Assembly: GCF_900104095.1 (NCBI RefSeq)
Contig: NZ_FNJO01000026.1
Location: 1-43,387 of the forward strand
Reading direction: 5' to 3'
Source: Ralstonia sp. 25mfcol4.1
Lineage (GTDB): Bacteria > Pseudomonadota > Gammaproteobacteria > Burkholderiales > Burkholderiaceae
Length of the DNA: 43,387 nt
In this document: in pieces, positions 16,261 through 24,597 of the stretch
Position numbering within the stretch: the stretch's first letter is position 1
Layout of the letters: each line of letters begins with the position of its first letter
Made by a program: the position numbers and the translations under genes
The notes under the pieces: model-generated
What the model was told of the DNA's origin: nothing
Databases searched by the model: none
Seen by the model: the letters and a program-made list of their open reading frames with translations, nothing else

Positions 16261-16324
16261 GGACAACTCGGAAGAATCGGGGGCGCCGCCGAGGCAATGT
16301 GTTGTGACGGCCGCGGCGGCGGGT

Positions 16325-16353
16325 GAGGCGAACCGCTTGTGGCGGTTCGCCTC
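16325..16353. repeat. Strong inverted repeat between GH18-like gene and gspG
   Basis: GAGGCGAACCGC (16325-16336) and GCGGTTCGCCTC (16342-16353) form a perfect 12-bp stem with a 5-nt loop, starting 16 bp after the GH18-like stop codon. Neither strand shows a U tract after the stem, so it is at best a partial or Rho-assisted terminator, or an mRNA-stabilising 3' structure. Its position would let the abundant exported protein and the secretion genes be expressed at different levels from one transcript. Confidence 0.6.
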
Positions 16354-16368
16354 GGGCAATGCGCAGGT

Positions 16369-19146
16369 TCAGCGCTTGATGCGTTCCATGGTGTTGATCA
16401 GCTCGGCCTTGTCGTCCGCGCCGAGGTCGCTGGCGTACATGCCGGCAGCCCGGGTCTTGCGCACGGCGTCGACCTTGGCCTTGACGATGGCGGGCGTGTC
16501 GTAGGACCAGAAGGTCCAGCCGTCATAGCGCCAGGCGCCCCGGGACGCGGCATCCGAAAACAGCTTGCCGTTCGGCATGCGCTTGATGTCGCGATAGTCA
16601 CGCCGGGCTGGACCATGGCGGACCGGCGCACCGGCCATCCACAGGCCGTTGCTGCGTCCCGGCTTGACCGACGTCCAGCCGTGGCCATGGAATGGCACGC
16701 CAAAGACCTGCTTTTCCTGCGGGATGCCGAACTCGTACGCGTCCCAGATGGTGCCCATCAGGCTGCGCTGCTTCATACCCTGGACGCGGGTCCATGGCGA
16801 GTCGCGACCGACCTGCAGCGCGGAGGCGTGGCCGGTGCTGGCATCCCATCCGCCCGTGAAGTCATAGGCCTGGATGTTGACCCAGTTCAGCTCGGCGGCG
16901 ATGGCGACTGCCGTCTTGGCGTCCGGCGCGCTTTCGGCGAGGTTCATGGTGGATGTCAGCAGGTGCCGGCTGTCCTCGCGTTCGAGCGCGTCGCGGAAAG
17001 CCCTGACCAGCGCCAGATAGTTGCCCCAGTCCACGGCATCGGCCTGGCCGTCACGCACTTGCGCCGCGCGTGGGGCCAGCCATTCCAGGTTGATGCCATC
17101 GAAGACACCCTTCGCCAGCCCCTTGCCGCCCGCGCTCGACCGGCTGGCCGCGAGGTTGCCCTTGATATAGACGTCCACGCAGCTCTCGGCCAGCGCGTTG
17201 CGGCCTGCCTCGGTCCGGGCAGCCTGGTTGAAGCGGTCGCTCAGACCTGGGCCGCCAATCGAGATCAAGGTCTTGACCGGATAGGTTTGCTTCAGCTTGA
17301 GGATCTGGTTGAAGTTGCCGCGCAGCACGTGCTTGCCTGCCGGGTCGGCCTTGCCGTCCACCGATTCCGTGGCGCTGAATCGCTTGCCATAGTCGGCAAA
17401 CGGATCGCTCGGGCCGCGTGTGTCGCCGCTCTGGCAGCGGTAGAGTCCATCGTCGCCGCGATGCAGGTTGGCGCTGCCGTAGTTCAGGTACGTCAGCTTG
17501 CGCGCCGCGCCAGACCGCGCCACATCGCGGATCAGGTAGTTGCGCCGGTAGATGCTGGCTTGCGTGTAGGTGCCGCCAAGCTGGCCGGCCTTGGGCGCCG
17601 GTACTGCCGAGCGCGGCGTGACCTCCGGTCCGTCCGCGGGATCGCCCGGATCGGCCGGATCGCCCGGATCGCCCGGATCGCCCGGATCGCCTGGATCGCC
17701 TGGATCGCCTGGATCGGCGGGGTCTGCGGGATCGGTCGGGTCAGGGTCGGCAGGGTCGGTGGGGCCTGTCGGGTCGGTAGGGTCCTTCGGGTCCACCGGA
17801 GCCTTTGGGTCCACCGGGTCCTTCGGTTCCACCGGGTTTTTCGGTTCCACCGGTTCCTTTGGATCCTTCGGGTCGACAGTGGGCGGTACGGCCTCCACCT
17901 TTTCGACAGTCATGTCGAGCTTGATGTCGAGGGTCTGGTAGGACTGGTCGGCGTCCTGTCCCGCTGCGTTCCGCACGGCAATCCGGTACGGGAACGCGTT
18001 GCGGATCCTGTTGCCCACCGACGTCGAGAAGAGTGTCGGGTTGTCCTCGGGGCGAAGCTCGAACACCAGCGATTCGGTACCAGTGGTGCTGGGCAGGCGG
18101 CAGGCGACCGTCGTGCCTGTGCCGGTGCCGTCTGCGCTGGCTGCCTTGTAGGCGCGCAGCATCACCGGGAACGGCACGTTGTTCTCGTCAACCGCGGTCA
18201 CGCGGAAGATATCGGTGGCGTTCTCGGGGCAATGGCCCGTGCCGTGCTCGCGGCCCGTGGTCTGCTGGTGCGTCGTGGCATACCAGGCGCTGCGGCCCTG
18301 GTCGGTCCGCAGAGGCAGGACAAAACGTGCCTGCTTGCCGTCGAACTTCACCGTGGTTGCCTTCGGCGCGCGATGGACGATATCGATGCCCAGGGTGAAG
18401 GTCTTCAGCACCGGGCGATTCGGCAGATCGTTCCCCACGGCCTGGATGTTCACGCGGTGCATCGTCGGCGTGCGGTAGCGCGTGCCGGGCGTCAGACGCG
18501 GGTTGTCGGCGGGTTCGTACCAGACCACCAGCGCGCCGGGGCCAGCAGGGCCGCCGTTGCCGTTGATCTGCGCGCGGGTGCCGTCGTAGCCCGTCCCGGT
18601 CATATTGCGCTGGGCGCGCAGCCGGACGGGCGCCAGCCGGCCCGGCATCGAAACGTCTTCCGCCATGACATCGATGAAGGAAAACTCGCCTTCGAGGGCC
18701 GGCCGGTTGCTGTGGCGCGTATTGCCGTGCAGCGGCGTCACGAAATGCACGCTGGTCTTTTCCTTGTTCGGCACGACGTAGACCACGGGCTTGCCCGGGT
18801 CGGCGGCCTGAATTGTCACGAGCAGGTCCGGCGTGGCGGACGGCGGCACGTAGTCGCCGATATCGAACCAGAGCTGTGCGGTGGGACTGCGGGGAGCGCC
18901 GAAGTAGATCGCATGATCCACGCCGGGGCGTTGGCCGGGGTGCGCAAAGCGGTCGTTCGACCAGACGCGTTTTTCGTATGCCACGCAGCTTTCGGGCGGA
19001 TAGCGCTCGAAGCCGGTCCATTCCGAAATCGTGCGACAGGCATCCGGAGTCGTTGGCCGGGCGGCGTCGGCGCCGCCTGCGGTGGTCAGCAGCAAGGCGA
19101 AGGCGGCAGACGGAATGGCTGCGCGCCGCAGGGATGTGCTTTTCAT
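16369..19146 (-). CDS. Exported GH18-like protein with degenerate catalytic site
   Basis: A 925-residue secreted protein. A Sec signal peptide (MKSTSLRRAAIPSAAFALLL, cleavage near GADA) precedes an N-terminal region of about 390 residues with no domain I recognise. A Pro/Asp/Lys/Gly-rich linker spans about 421-507. The C-terminal region, about 520-925, has GH18 landmarks: SIGGPGLSDRF near 626, FDGINLEWLAP at 682-692, IQAYDFTGGWDASTGHASAL near 756, FGVPFHGHGW near 814 and a C-terminal WTFWSYDTPAIVKAKVDAVR. The catalytic DxxDxDxE reads Asp683, Asn686, Glu688, Leu690, so the acid/base glutamate is missing and hydrolysis is unlikely. Start 19146 is preferred over 19152 because AAGGA lies 8 nt upstream. 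Probable cargo or partner of the adjacent secretion cluster. Confidence 0.85.
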   Translation of the reverse strand: MKSTSLRRAAIPSAAFALLLTTAGGADAARPTTPDACRTISEWTGFERYPPESCVAYEKRVWSNDRFAHPGQRPGVDHAIYFGAPRSPTAQLWFDIGDYVPPSATPDLLVTIQAADPGKPVVYVVPNKEKTSVHFVTPLHGNTRHSNRPALEGEFSFIDVMAEDVSMPGRLAPVRLRAQRNMTGTGYDGTRAQINGNGGPAGPGALVVWYEPADNPRLTPGTRYRTPTMHRVNIQAVGNDLPNRPVLKTFTLGIDIVHRAPKATTVKFDGKQARFVLPLRTDQGRSAWYATTHQQTTGREHGTGHCPENATDIFRVTAVDENNVPFPVMLRAYKAASADGTGTGTTVACRLPSTTGTESLVFELRPEDNPTLFSTSVGNRIRNAFPYRIAVRNAAGQDADQSYQTLDIKLDMTVEKVEAVPPTVDPKDPKEPVEPKNPVEPKDPVDPKAPVDPKDPTDPTGPTDPADPDPTDPADPADPGDPGDPGDPGDPGDPGDPADPGDPADGPEVTPRSAVPAPKAGQLGGTYTQASIYRRNYLIRDVARSGAARKLTYLNYGSANLHRGDDGLYRCQSGDTRGPSDPFADYGKRFSATESVDGKADPAGKHVLRGNFNQILKLKQTYPVKTLISIGGPGLSDRFNQAARTEAGRNALAESCVDVYIKGNLAASRSSAGGKGLAKGVFDGINLEWLAPRAAQVRDGQADAVDWGNYLALVRAFRDALEREDSRHLLTSTMNLAESAPDAKTAVAIAAELNWVNIQAYDFTGGWDASTGHASALQVGRDSPWTRVQGMKQRSLMGTIWDAYEFGIPQEKQVFGVPFHGHGWTSVKPGRSNGLWMAGAPVRHGPARRDYRDIKRMPNGKLFSDAASRGAWRYDGWTFWSYDTPAIVKAKVDAVRKTRAAGMYASDLGADDKAELINTMERIKR
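17639..17719. repeat. Nine 9-bp tandem repeats inside the GH18-like gene linker
   Basis: Nine consecutive 9-bp units of the form GGATCGCCC/T (variants GGATCGGCC, GGATCGGCG) run without interruption over 81 bp. On the coding strand each unit encodes a Gly-Asp-Pro or Ala-Asp-Pro triplet. The unit length keeps the frame, so copy number can change without disrupting the protein, and linker length could vary between strains by slippage. More degenerate Asp-Pro and Lys-Asp-Pro coding repeats continue to about 17885. Confidence 0.9.
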
Positions 19147-19353
19147 GTCCATGGTCCTTGAAAAGTTGTTTTCAGGTCGCCGGAACCGGTTCGGCGACCA
19201 GACTGTGGGCCATGGACGAAAGGCCGGAAATCGTCGTTTGCTGAAAGTGGGGGCCGATTGCGCGCGGTTAGCTGAATCAACGACGTTTCTGGGAACGGCG
19301 CGACAGGGCGGGACCTGGAGGGCCTTCAATGTGCCGACTAAAACACTCAATGT

Positions 19354-19363
19354 GAACTAGTTC
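19354..19363. promoter_or_regulatory. Palindrome in the marR/GH18 divergent region, possible MarR site
   Basis: GAACTAGTTC is a perfect 10-bp palindrome about 50 bp before the marR start. The flanking form GTGAACTAGTTC at 19352-19363 partly recurs in inverted orientation as TAATTAATTCAC near 19385-19396. The 266-bp gap is AT-rich at this end compared with its surroundings. Binding by the adjacent MarR protein is a guess from position. Confidence 0.35.
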
Positions 19364-19376
19364 GTAAAGAAATCAT

Positions 19377-19405
19377 TTGCATCCTAATTAATTCACGTCT
19401 ATCAT
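19377..19405 (+). promoter_or_regulatory. Candidate promoter for the marR-FUSC operon
   Basis: TTGCAT (19377-19382), a 17-bp spacer and TATCAT (19400-19405) make a plausible sigma-70 promoter with a good -10. The predicted start would fall at about 19412, immediately before the marR ATG at 19413. No Shine-Dalgarno precedes that ATG, so a leaderless mRNA is possible. The AT-rich spacer includes one arm of the possible MarR repeat. Confidence 0.35.
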
Positions 19406-19412
19406 TCGGCCC

Positions 19413-19877
19413 ATGCCACAAATCGATGCCCTCCGATTCGCCTTCACCGGCCAGCTGATGCTGTCCGGCCGTCAATGGCGACAGATCAGCCAGGCCGCTG
19501 TTACCGCCCACGGCATTTCGGCCGCGGCCGCCGCGCCTTTGCTGTTTATCCGTCGCCTTGGCGGCGGCGTACGCCAGGTCACGCTGGCCGACTACGTGGG
19601 CGTGGAAGGTGCCACGCTGGTGCGGCTGGTGGATCAGCTTTGCGCGGCCGATCTGGTACGCCGCGAGGTGGACCCCAGCGACCGCCGCGCCAATGTGCTG
19701 TCGCTGACCGATGCCGGCGAGCGCATGGCCGAGCGTATCGAGGCGGAACTCAAGCAGCTGCGCGCCAAAGTGTTCGCAGACGTGAGCGAAGCCGACATGG
19801 CCGCCGCGCTGCGGGTGCTTGACGCACTGTCGCGCGCCGCTGCGGCCGCTTCGGCATCGGGCAAGCAGGAGTCCTGA
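19413..19877 (+). CDS. MarR family transcriptional regulator
   Basis: A 154-residue MarR protein. The winged helix occupies about residues 45-105: TLADYVGVEGATLVRLVDQL is the recognition helix region and LVRREVDPSDRRANVLSLTD is the beta wing with the family's conserved Asp-x-Arg. The flanking helices form the dimer and ligand domain. It is the first gene of an efflux operon and lies 5 bp ahead of the FUSC gene, so it most likely represses this operon and responds to an aromatic or phenolic ligand, as MarR proteins in such operons do. The start lacks a visible ribosome-binding site. Confidence 0.93.
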   Translation: MPQIDALRFAFTGQLMLSGRQWRQISQAAVTAHGISAAAAAPLLFIRRLGGGVRQVTLADYVGVEGATLVRLVDQLCAADLVRREVDPSDRRANVLSLTDAGERMAERIEAELKQLRAKVFADVSEADMAAALRVLDALSRAAAAASASGKQES

Positions 19878-19882
19878 GCGCC

Positions 19883-21859
19883 ATGATGAGTTGGCCGTCC
19901 GCCCGGGACTGGGTGTTCTCCTTCAAGGCGTTCATCGCCGCGATGCTGGCGCTTTACATTGCGATGTACCTGGGACTGCCCCGTCCGTACTGGGCGATGG
20001 GCTCCGTCTATATCGTGGCGCACCCGCTCACGGGCGCCACGCGCTCCAAGGCGCTGTACCGCGTGCTTGGCACGCTGCTTGGCGCCGCTGCCGGCGTCGC
20101 CATGGTGCCGCCGCTCGTGAATTCGCCCCCCTTGCTGATGGGCGCCGTTGCCATCTGGGTGGCATGCCTGCTCTATGTGGCGCTGATGCACCGCACGCCG
20201 CGCAGCTACGTCTTCATGCTGGCCGCCTACACGCTGCCGCTGGTGGCACTGCCGTCGGTCGATAATCCGGTCGGGATCTTCGACCTGGCCGTGGCCCGTT
20301 CCGAGGAAATCTGCCTGGGTATCCTGTGTGCGGCCGTGGTGGGCGCCGTCATCCTGCCGGCCAGCGTGGCCAACGTGCTGCGCGACAAATCCCGCCAGTG
20401 GATGGCCGACGCCACGCTATGGGCGTCCGACATGCTGTCGCCGGCGCCGGGCGCATCGGTGTCGCGTCATCACAGCCGCCATCGCCTGGCCGCCGACATC
20501 CTGGCGCTGGACCAACTGATCAGCCAACTGAGCTACGACGCCGAGAGCGCCGCCCGGGTGCGTGCCGCGCGCGAACTGCGCGGCCGCATGACCATGCTGC
20601 TGCCGGTGATGGCGTCGTTCGCGACCATCGTCGAATCGCTGCAGGCCGCGGGCGGCCTGCCCCCGCCGCTGGCCGCGCAGATGCGGGCCGTGAAGGACTG
20701 GATCGAGGCAGGCGCTGCCGCCGACGCGCGGCCGGTGCTTTCGGCATCGCCCGTGCAGGCCGGCTGGGACGCCGCCCTGGTGACGGCGGCGGAAGACCGG
20801 CTGCAGCAGATGCTGGCGCTCTGGCACGACTGCGTGACGCTGTGCCGGCGCCTGGGCGACAAGCACATCGAAGGGCAATGGGTGCCCGAATTCCTGCGCT
20901 GGGAGGTGGGCCGCGCGCGTCACTACGACCACGGCATGCTGCTGTTTTCGGTAGTGACCGTGGCCATGGCGATCTACGCGATGGGCATGGTGTGGATCCA
21001 CACCGGCTGGGCCGATGGGGCTGGCGCGGTGGCACTGGGTGCGATTTCCTGCTGCTTCTTCGCCGCGCTGGACGAACCTGCGCCGATGATCCGGTCGTTC
21101 TTCAACTGGAACGTGGTCTGCCTGCTGATCTCGCTGGTGATGCTGTTTGCGGTGCTGCCCGTCGCGCATGATTTCGAGATGCTGGTGCTGATGTTCGCCG
21201 TGCCGTACCTGATCATCGGCCTGCTCGTGGCGCAGCCGCGCCTGGCGATGATCGGCATGCCGCTGGCGGTGGTCACGGCCAACGACATCGGCATCCAGGG
21301 CGCGTACAGCGCCAATTTCCAGTCGTTCTTCAACAGCAATGTGGCCGGCATCGCGGGCATCGCGTTCGCGCTGGTGTGGACGCTGGTGGTGCGGCCGTTC
21401 GGCACCCGGGCCGCCACGCGCCGTCTGGTGCGGGCCGGCTGGAGCGATATCGCCGACAACGCGCTGGGCAAGAACCCCGACTCGCATACCGTGCTGCGCG
21501 CCCGCATGCTCGACCGCCTGGCGCAACTGGTGCCGCGGCTGGCCGCCAGCGACAGCGAAGTCTCGACCGATGGCTTCAGCGAAGTGCGCGTGGAGCTGAC
21601 TGCGCTGGCCCTGCAGCGCGAGATGGCCGATATGCCGGCCGACGAACAGCATGCCGTGCGCCGCGTGCTGCGCAGCATTTCCACCTACTACAAGGCGCGG
21701 CTCGATGGCACGGCCGATGTGCCGCCCGCCGCGCTGCGCACGCGCCTGGCCAACGCGCGGGACAAGGTGCGCTCGCGCGTGGCGCTTGCCGCGCTGGTCG
21801 ACATGCAGGTGGCCCTGTTTCCGCCGGCGCTGCCGGCAACCGTTTCCGGAAAAGCATGA
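19883..21859 (+). CDS. FUSC family (AaeB-like) inner-membrane efflux protein
   Basis: A 658-residue member of the fusaric-acid-resistance/aromatic acid exporter family. The usual duplicated plan is visible. An N-terminal block of membrane helices lies at about residues 10-165 (FKAFIAAMLALYIAMYLGLP, LLMGAVAIWVACLLYVALMH). A cytoplasmic segment spans about 170-345. A second membrane block lies at about 350-500 (LLFSVVTVAMAIYAMGMVWI, LLISLVMLFAVLPVAHDFEM). The C-terminal cytoplasmic domain follows. It probably exports aromatic carboxylates or fusaric-acid-like compounds with the downstream DUF1656, HlyD and OMF partners. Its stop overlaps the next start. Confidence 0.93.
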   Translation: MMSWPSARDWVFSFKAFIAAMLALYIAMYLGLPRPYWAMGSVYIVAHPLTGATRSKALYRVLGTLLGAAAGVAMVPPLVNSPPLLMGAVAIWVACLLYVALMHRTPRSYVFMLAAYTLPLVALPSVDNPVGIFDLAVARSEEICLGILCAAVVGAVILPASVANVLRDKSRQWMADATLWASDMLSPAPGASVSRHHSRHRLAADILALDQLISQLSYDAESAARVRAARELRGRMTMLLPVMASFATIVESLQAAGGLPPPLAAQMRAVKDWIEAGAAADARPVLSASPVQAGWDAALVTAAEDRLQQMLALWHDCVTLCRRLGDKHIEGQWVPEFLRWEVGRARHYDHGMLLFSVVTVAMAIYAMGMVWIHTGWADGAGAVALGAISCCFFAALDEPAPMIRSFFNWNVVCLLISLVMLFAVLPVAHDFEMLVLMFAVPYLIIGLLVAQPRLAMIGMPLAVVTANDIGIQGAYSANFQSFFNSNVAGIAGIAFALVWTLVVRPFGTRAATRRLVRAGWSDIADNALGKNPDSHTVLRARMLDRLAQLVPRLAASDSEVSTDGFSEVRVELTALALQREMADMPADEQHAVRRVLRSISTYYKARLDGTADVPPAALRTRLANARDKVRSRVALAALVDMQVALFPPALPATVSGKA

Positions 21860-22068
21860 TGCCCGGTGAAATCAGTATCTATGGCGTGTTCATCCCCAGC
21901 CTGCTGGTGTGGATGCTCGCGGCCTTTCTCATCACGAGTGCCGCACGCGCGGTGTTGTCGCGCGTGGGCTTCTACCGGCTCGTGTGGCACCGATCCCTCT
22001 TCAATCTGGCGCTGTACGCGATCATCCTCGGTGGGGTGGTGGCCATGGTGCCGTGGCTGCAATCATGA
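21856..22068 (+). CDS. DUF1656 small membrane protein (AaeX-like)
   Basis: A 70-residue protein with two membrane helices (GVFIPSLLVWMLAAFLITSA, and LFNLALYAIILGGVVAMVPW). This matches DUF1656/AaeX, which is regularly found between FUSC and HlyD genes of aromatic acid efflux operons. The first ATG (21856) overlaps the FUSC stop, and the stop overlaps the HlyD start (ATGA), so expression is tightly coupled. Its biochemical role in the pump is not known. Confidence 0.92.
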   Translation: MMPGEISIYGVFIPSLLVWMLAAFLITSAARAVLSRVGFYRLVWHRSLFNLALYAIILGGVVAMVPWLQS

Positions 22069-23039
22069 AACTCAGACTCTCTTCGCTCGGGCCGGTCGTG
22101 TTGACGCTGGCCGTCACGGCCGCTGGCGCGGTCGTTGTCAAACACCTGTGGGACTACTACACGGTGGCCCCGTGGACCCGCGACGGGCACATTCGTGCCG
22201 ACGTGGTGCAGGTGGCACCTGACGTTTCGGGGCTGGTCACGCGCATCGCCGTCAAGGACAACCAGCACGTGAAGGCCGGCGACGTCCTGTTCGAGATCGA
22301 CCACGAACGCTATGCGCTGGCGCTGCGCCAGGCCGAAGCCACGGCCGCGGCGGTGCGCGCCAACCTGTCCCAGGCGCGCCGCGAGGCGTCGCGCAGCCAG
22401 AAGCTGTCCGACGTGGTGTCGAAGGAAATCATTGAAGAAGGCCTGGCCAAGGTGCAGCAGGGCGAAGCCCAGCTTGCCCAGGCCGACGCGGCCATCGGCG
22501 TGGCGAAGCTGAACCTGGCGCGCACGAAGGTGCTGAGTCCGGTGGAGGGCTACGTCAACGACCGCCTGCCGCGTCTGGGCGACTACGTGGTGACTGGCAA
22601 GCCGGTGCTGTCGATGGTGGACTCGAACTCGTTCCACGTGGAAGGCTATTTCGAGGAAACCAAACTGCAGGGCATCCATATCGGCAGCTCGGTCGACATC
22701 CGCATCATGGGCGAGAAGCGCGTGCTGCAGGGGCATGTGCAAAGCATCGCGGCCGGCATCGAGGATCGCGACCGTACCAACGGATCGAACCTGCTGCCGA
22801 ACGTGAACCCAACGTTCAACTGGGTGCGACTGGCCCAGCGTGTGCCGGTGCGCATCCAGTTCGACCAGATGCCCGAGGATGTGCGCCTGGTGGCGGGCCG
22901 TACCGCCACGGTGTCCGTGAAGGCGGATGGCCAGTCGAATGACAAGCCTGCCACGCCGGCGGCGGCTGAGAGGACTGCCTCGCATGACAAGGTCGCGCTG
23001 GCCGGCAAGGGCGCGTCCACAACCGGAGTGCTGCAGTGA
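22065..23039 (+). CDS. HlyD/EmrA-type membrane fusion protein
   Basis: A 324-residue periplasmic adaptor. One N-terminal membrane helix (SLGPVVLTLAVTAAGAVVVK) anchors it. The barrel-sandwich domain starts at APWTRDGHIRADVVQVAPDV and VSGLVTRIAVKDNQHVKAGD, an alpha-helical hairpin follows (AEATAAAVRANLSQARREAS), and the second half of the lipoyl-like domain reads ARTKVLSPVEGYVNDRLPRL. The C-terminal beta-barrel includes VEGYFEETKLQGIHIGSSVD. It bridges the FUSC pump and the outer-membrane factor encoded next. Start 22065 overlaps the DUF1656 stop and the stop overlaps the OMF start. Confidence 0.95.
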   Translation: MKLRLSSLGPVVLTLAVTAAGAVVVKHLWDYYTVAPWTRDGHIRADVVQVAPDVSGLVTRIAVKDNQHVKAGDVLFEIDHERYALALRQAEATAAAVRANLSQARREASRSQKLSDVVSKEIIEEGLAKVQQGEAQLAQADAAIGVAKLNLARTKVLSPVEGYVNDRLPRLGDYVVTGKPVLSMVDSNSFHVEGYFEETKLQGIHIGSSVDIRIMGEKRVLQGHVQSIAAGIEDRDRTNGSNLLPNVNPTFNWVRLAQRVPVRIQFDQMPEDVRLVAGRTATVSVKADGQSNDKPATPAAAERTASHDKVALAGKGASTTGVLQ

Positions 23040-24529
23040 AACGCTTTGCCCGTGCCACGCTGGCGGCGATGTTGCCGCTGGCGCTGGCCGCCTGCATGAC
23101 CGTCGGCCCCGACCACAAGGTGCCCGACGACGCGGCCGTGAAGTCTGCGGCGGCCAACGGCCCGTTCGCCCACAGCGACAGCGACGCCGTGTCCATTGCC
23201 GACGTGCCGAACGACTGGTGGCGCCTGTACGACGATCCGCATATCGACGACCTCGTGCAGCAGGCGCTGGTGGCCAATACCGACCTGCGCGTGGCGGCGG
23301 CCAACCTCAAGCGGTCGATCGCGGTCTACCACGAGGTGGAAGCCGAGAACCTGCCCGAAGTGAAATTCAAGGCCAGCGCCGAGCGCGGCCAGATTGCCGG
23401 CGAGCCGCTGCTGCACGAAGAGAAGATCCCGGCGATGAACTTCGGCGACATCGGTTTCCAGGTGTCGTACCTGATCGATTTCTGGGGCAAGCTCAAGCGT
23501 GCCGACGAGGCCGCGCTGGCAGCCGCCCAGGCCAGCCACGCCGCACTGGACCAGGCACGCGTGGGTGTGGTGGCCGAGACCGTGCGGGCCTATGTGCAGG
23601 GCTGCACGGCCACGCATGAACTGCACGTGGCCCAGCATCAGCTTGACCTGCAGGAACGCGGCGCGCAACTGGCGCAGAAGCTGGTCGATGCCGGACGCGG
23701 CCAGCCAACCGATGTGCTCCGTGCCCAGGCCCAGGCCGACACGCTGCGTGCGGTGCTGCCGAAGTATCGTGCCGAGCAGGAGGGCGCGGCATACCGCCTG
23801 GCCGTGATGCTGGGCAAGCCGCCGATGGCACTCGATGTGAAGAGCGTGGCCTGCGAACACGTGCCCGCGTTGAAACAGCCGCTGCCCGTGGGCGACGGCA
23901 CGGCGCTGCTCAAGCGTCGCCCCGACGTGCGGCAGGCCGAGCGCGAACTGGCGTCCGCCACGGCCAAGATCGGGGTGGCCACGGCCGACCTGTTCCCGCA
24001 GATTCGCATTGGGGCATCGGCCGGCTTCACCGGCATTCTCGACCACCTGGGCCAGGCGCCGACCGCGCACTGGGGCTGGGGTCCGGCGCTGTCGTGGACC
24101 ATCCCGACCAGCGGCACGCGGGCGCGTATCCACAACACCGAGTACGGTGCCGAGGGTGCGCTGGCGCATTTCGACGGTGTGGTGCTGAAGGCCCTGCGCG
24201 AGACGCAGACGGCGTTGTCGGCCTATACGCATGAACTGGAGCGCAACCAGTCGCTGCGCGCGGCGCGCGACAAGGCCGACGAAGCCGCGCGCCAGAACCG
24301 CTTGCTGTGGCAGGCCGGCAGGTCGCCCTATCTGCAAAGCCTGGACGCCGACCGCACGCTGGCCAACACCGACGCCGCACTGGCCGCATCGGACGCCCAG
24401 GTGGCCATGGATCAGGTGAATCTGTTCCTGGCGCTCGGCGGCGGCTGGCAGAACGCTCCGGCCATCGCCAGCCGTCCGGTGGTCAAGGAAGCCGGCACAA
24501 AGGTCGAGCATCAACCGGAAGCGCATTGA
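23036..24529 (+). CDS. Outer-membrane efflux lipoprotein (NodT/OprM family)
   Basis: A 497-residue outer-membrane factor. The lipobox is LALAA-Cys, with MTVGPDHKVPD immediately after it as in NodT-type lipoproteins. Two OEP repeats are visible, the first around LVQQALVANTDLRVAAANLK and NFGDIGFQVSYLIDFWGKLK, the second around LLKRRPDVRQAERELASATA and IGVATADLFPQIRIGASAGF. The protein forms the trimeric exit duct for the FUSC/HlyD pump. It is the last gene of the five-gene operon, coupled by ATGA to the HlyD gene. Confidence 0.95.
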   Translation: MKRFARATLAAMLPLALAACMTVGPDHKVPDDAAVKSAAANGPFAHSDSDAVSIADVPNDWWRLYDDPHIDDLVQQALVANTDLRVAAANLKRSIAVYHEVEAENLPEVKFKASAERGQIAGEPLLHEEKIPAMNFGDIGFQVSYLIDFWGKLKRADEAALAAAQASHAALDQARVGVVAETVRAYVQGCTATHELHVAQHQLDLQERGAQLAQKLVDAGRGQPTDVLRAQAQADTLRAVLPKYRAEQEGAAYRLAVMLGKPPMALDVKSVACEHVPALKQPLPVGDGTALLKRRPDVRQAERELASATAKIGVATADLFPQIRIGASAGFTGILDHLGQAPTAHWGWGPALSWTIPTSGTRARIHNTEYGAEGALAHFDGVVLKALRETQTALSAYTHELERNQSLRAARDKADEAARQNRLLWQAGRSPYLQSLDADRTLANTDAALAASDAQVAMDQVNLFLALGGGWQNAPAIASRPVVKEAGTKVEHQPEAH

Positions 24530-24597
24530 GGTAAGCTTGCGCCTCGGCCGTGCCTACCCGGTGCGGCCGCTCCTCGATTCCCAGGACAACAATACCT

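Noticed and set aside
17600..17890. Repeat array resembling a short CRISPR or satellite
   Set aside because: The 9-bp units are contiguous with no spacers and encode Asp-Pro triplets in frame.
16369..19146. Annotation as an active chitinase
   Set aside because: The catalytic Glu position is Leu690 and two of the supporting acidic residues are changed.
16339..19161. A 940-codon open frame on the plus strand opposite the GH18-like gene
   Set aside because: Its translation is low-complexity, rich in Arg, Gly, Ala and Val, with Ile/Gly runs where the tandem repeats lie, and no family features. It is a shadow of the high-GC coding strand.
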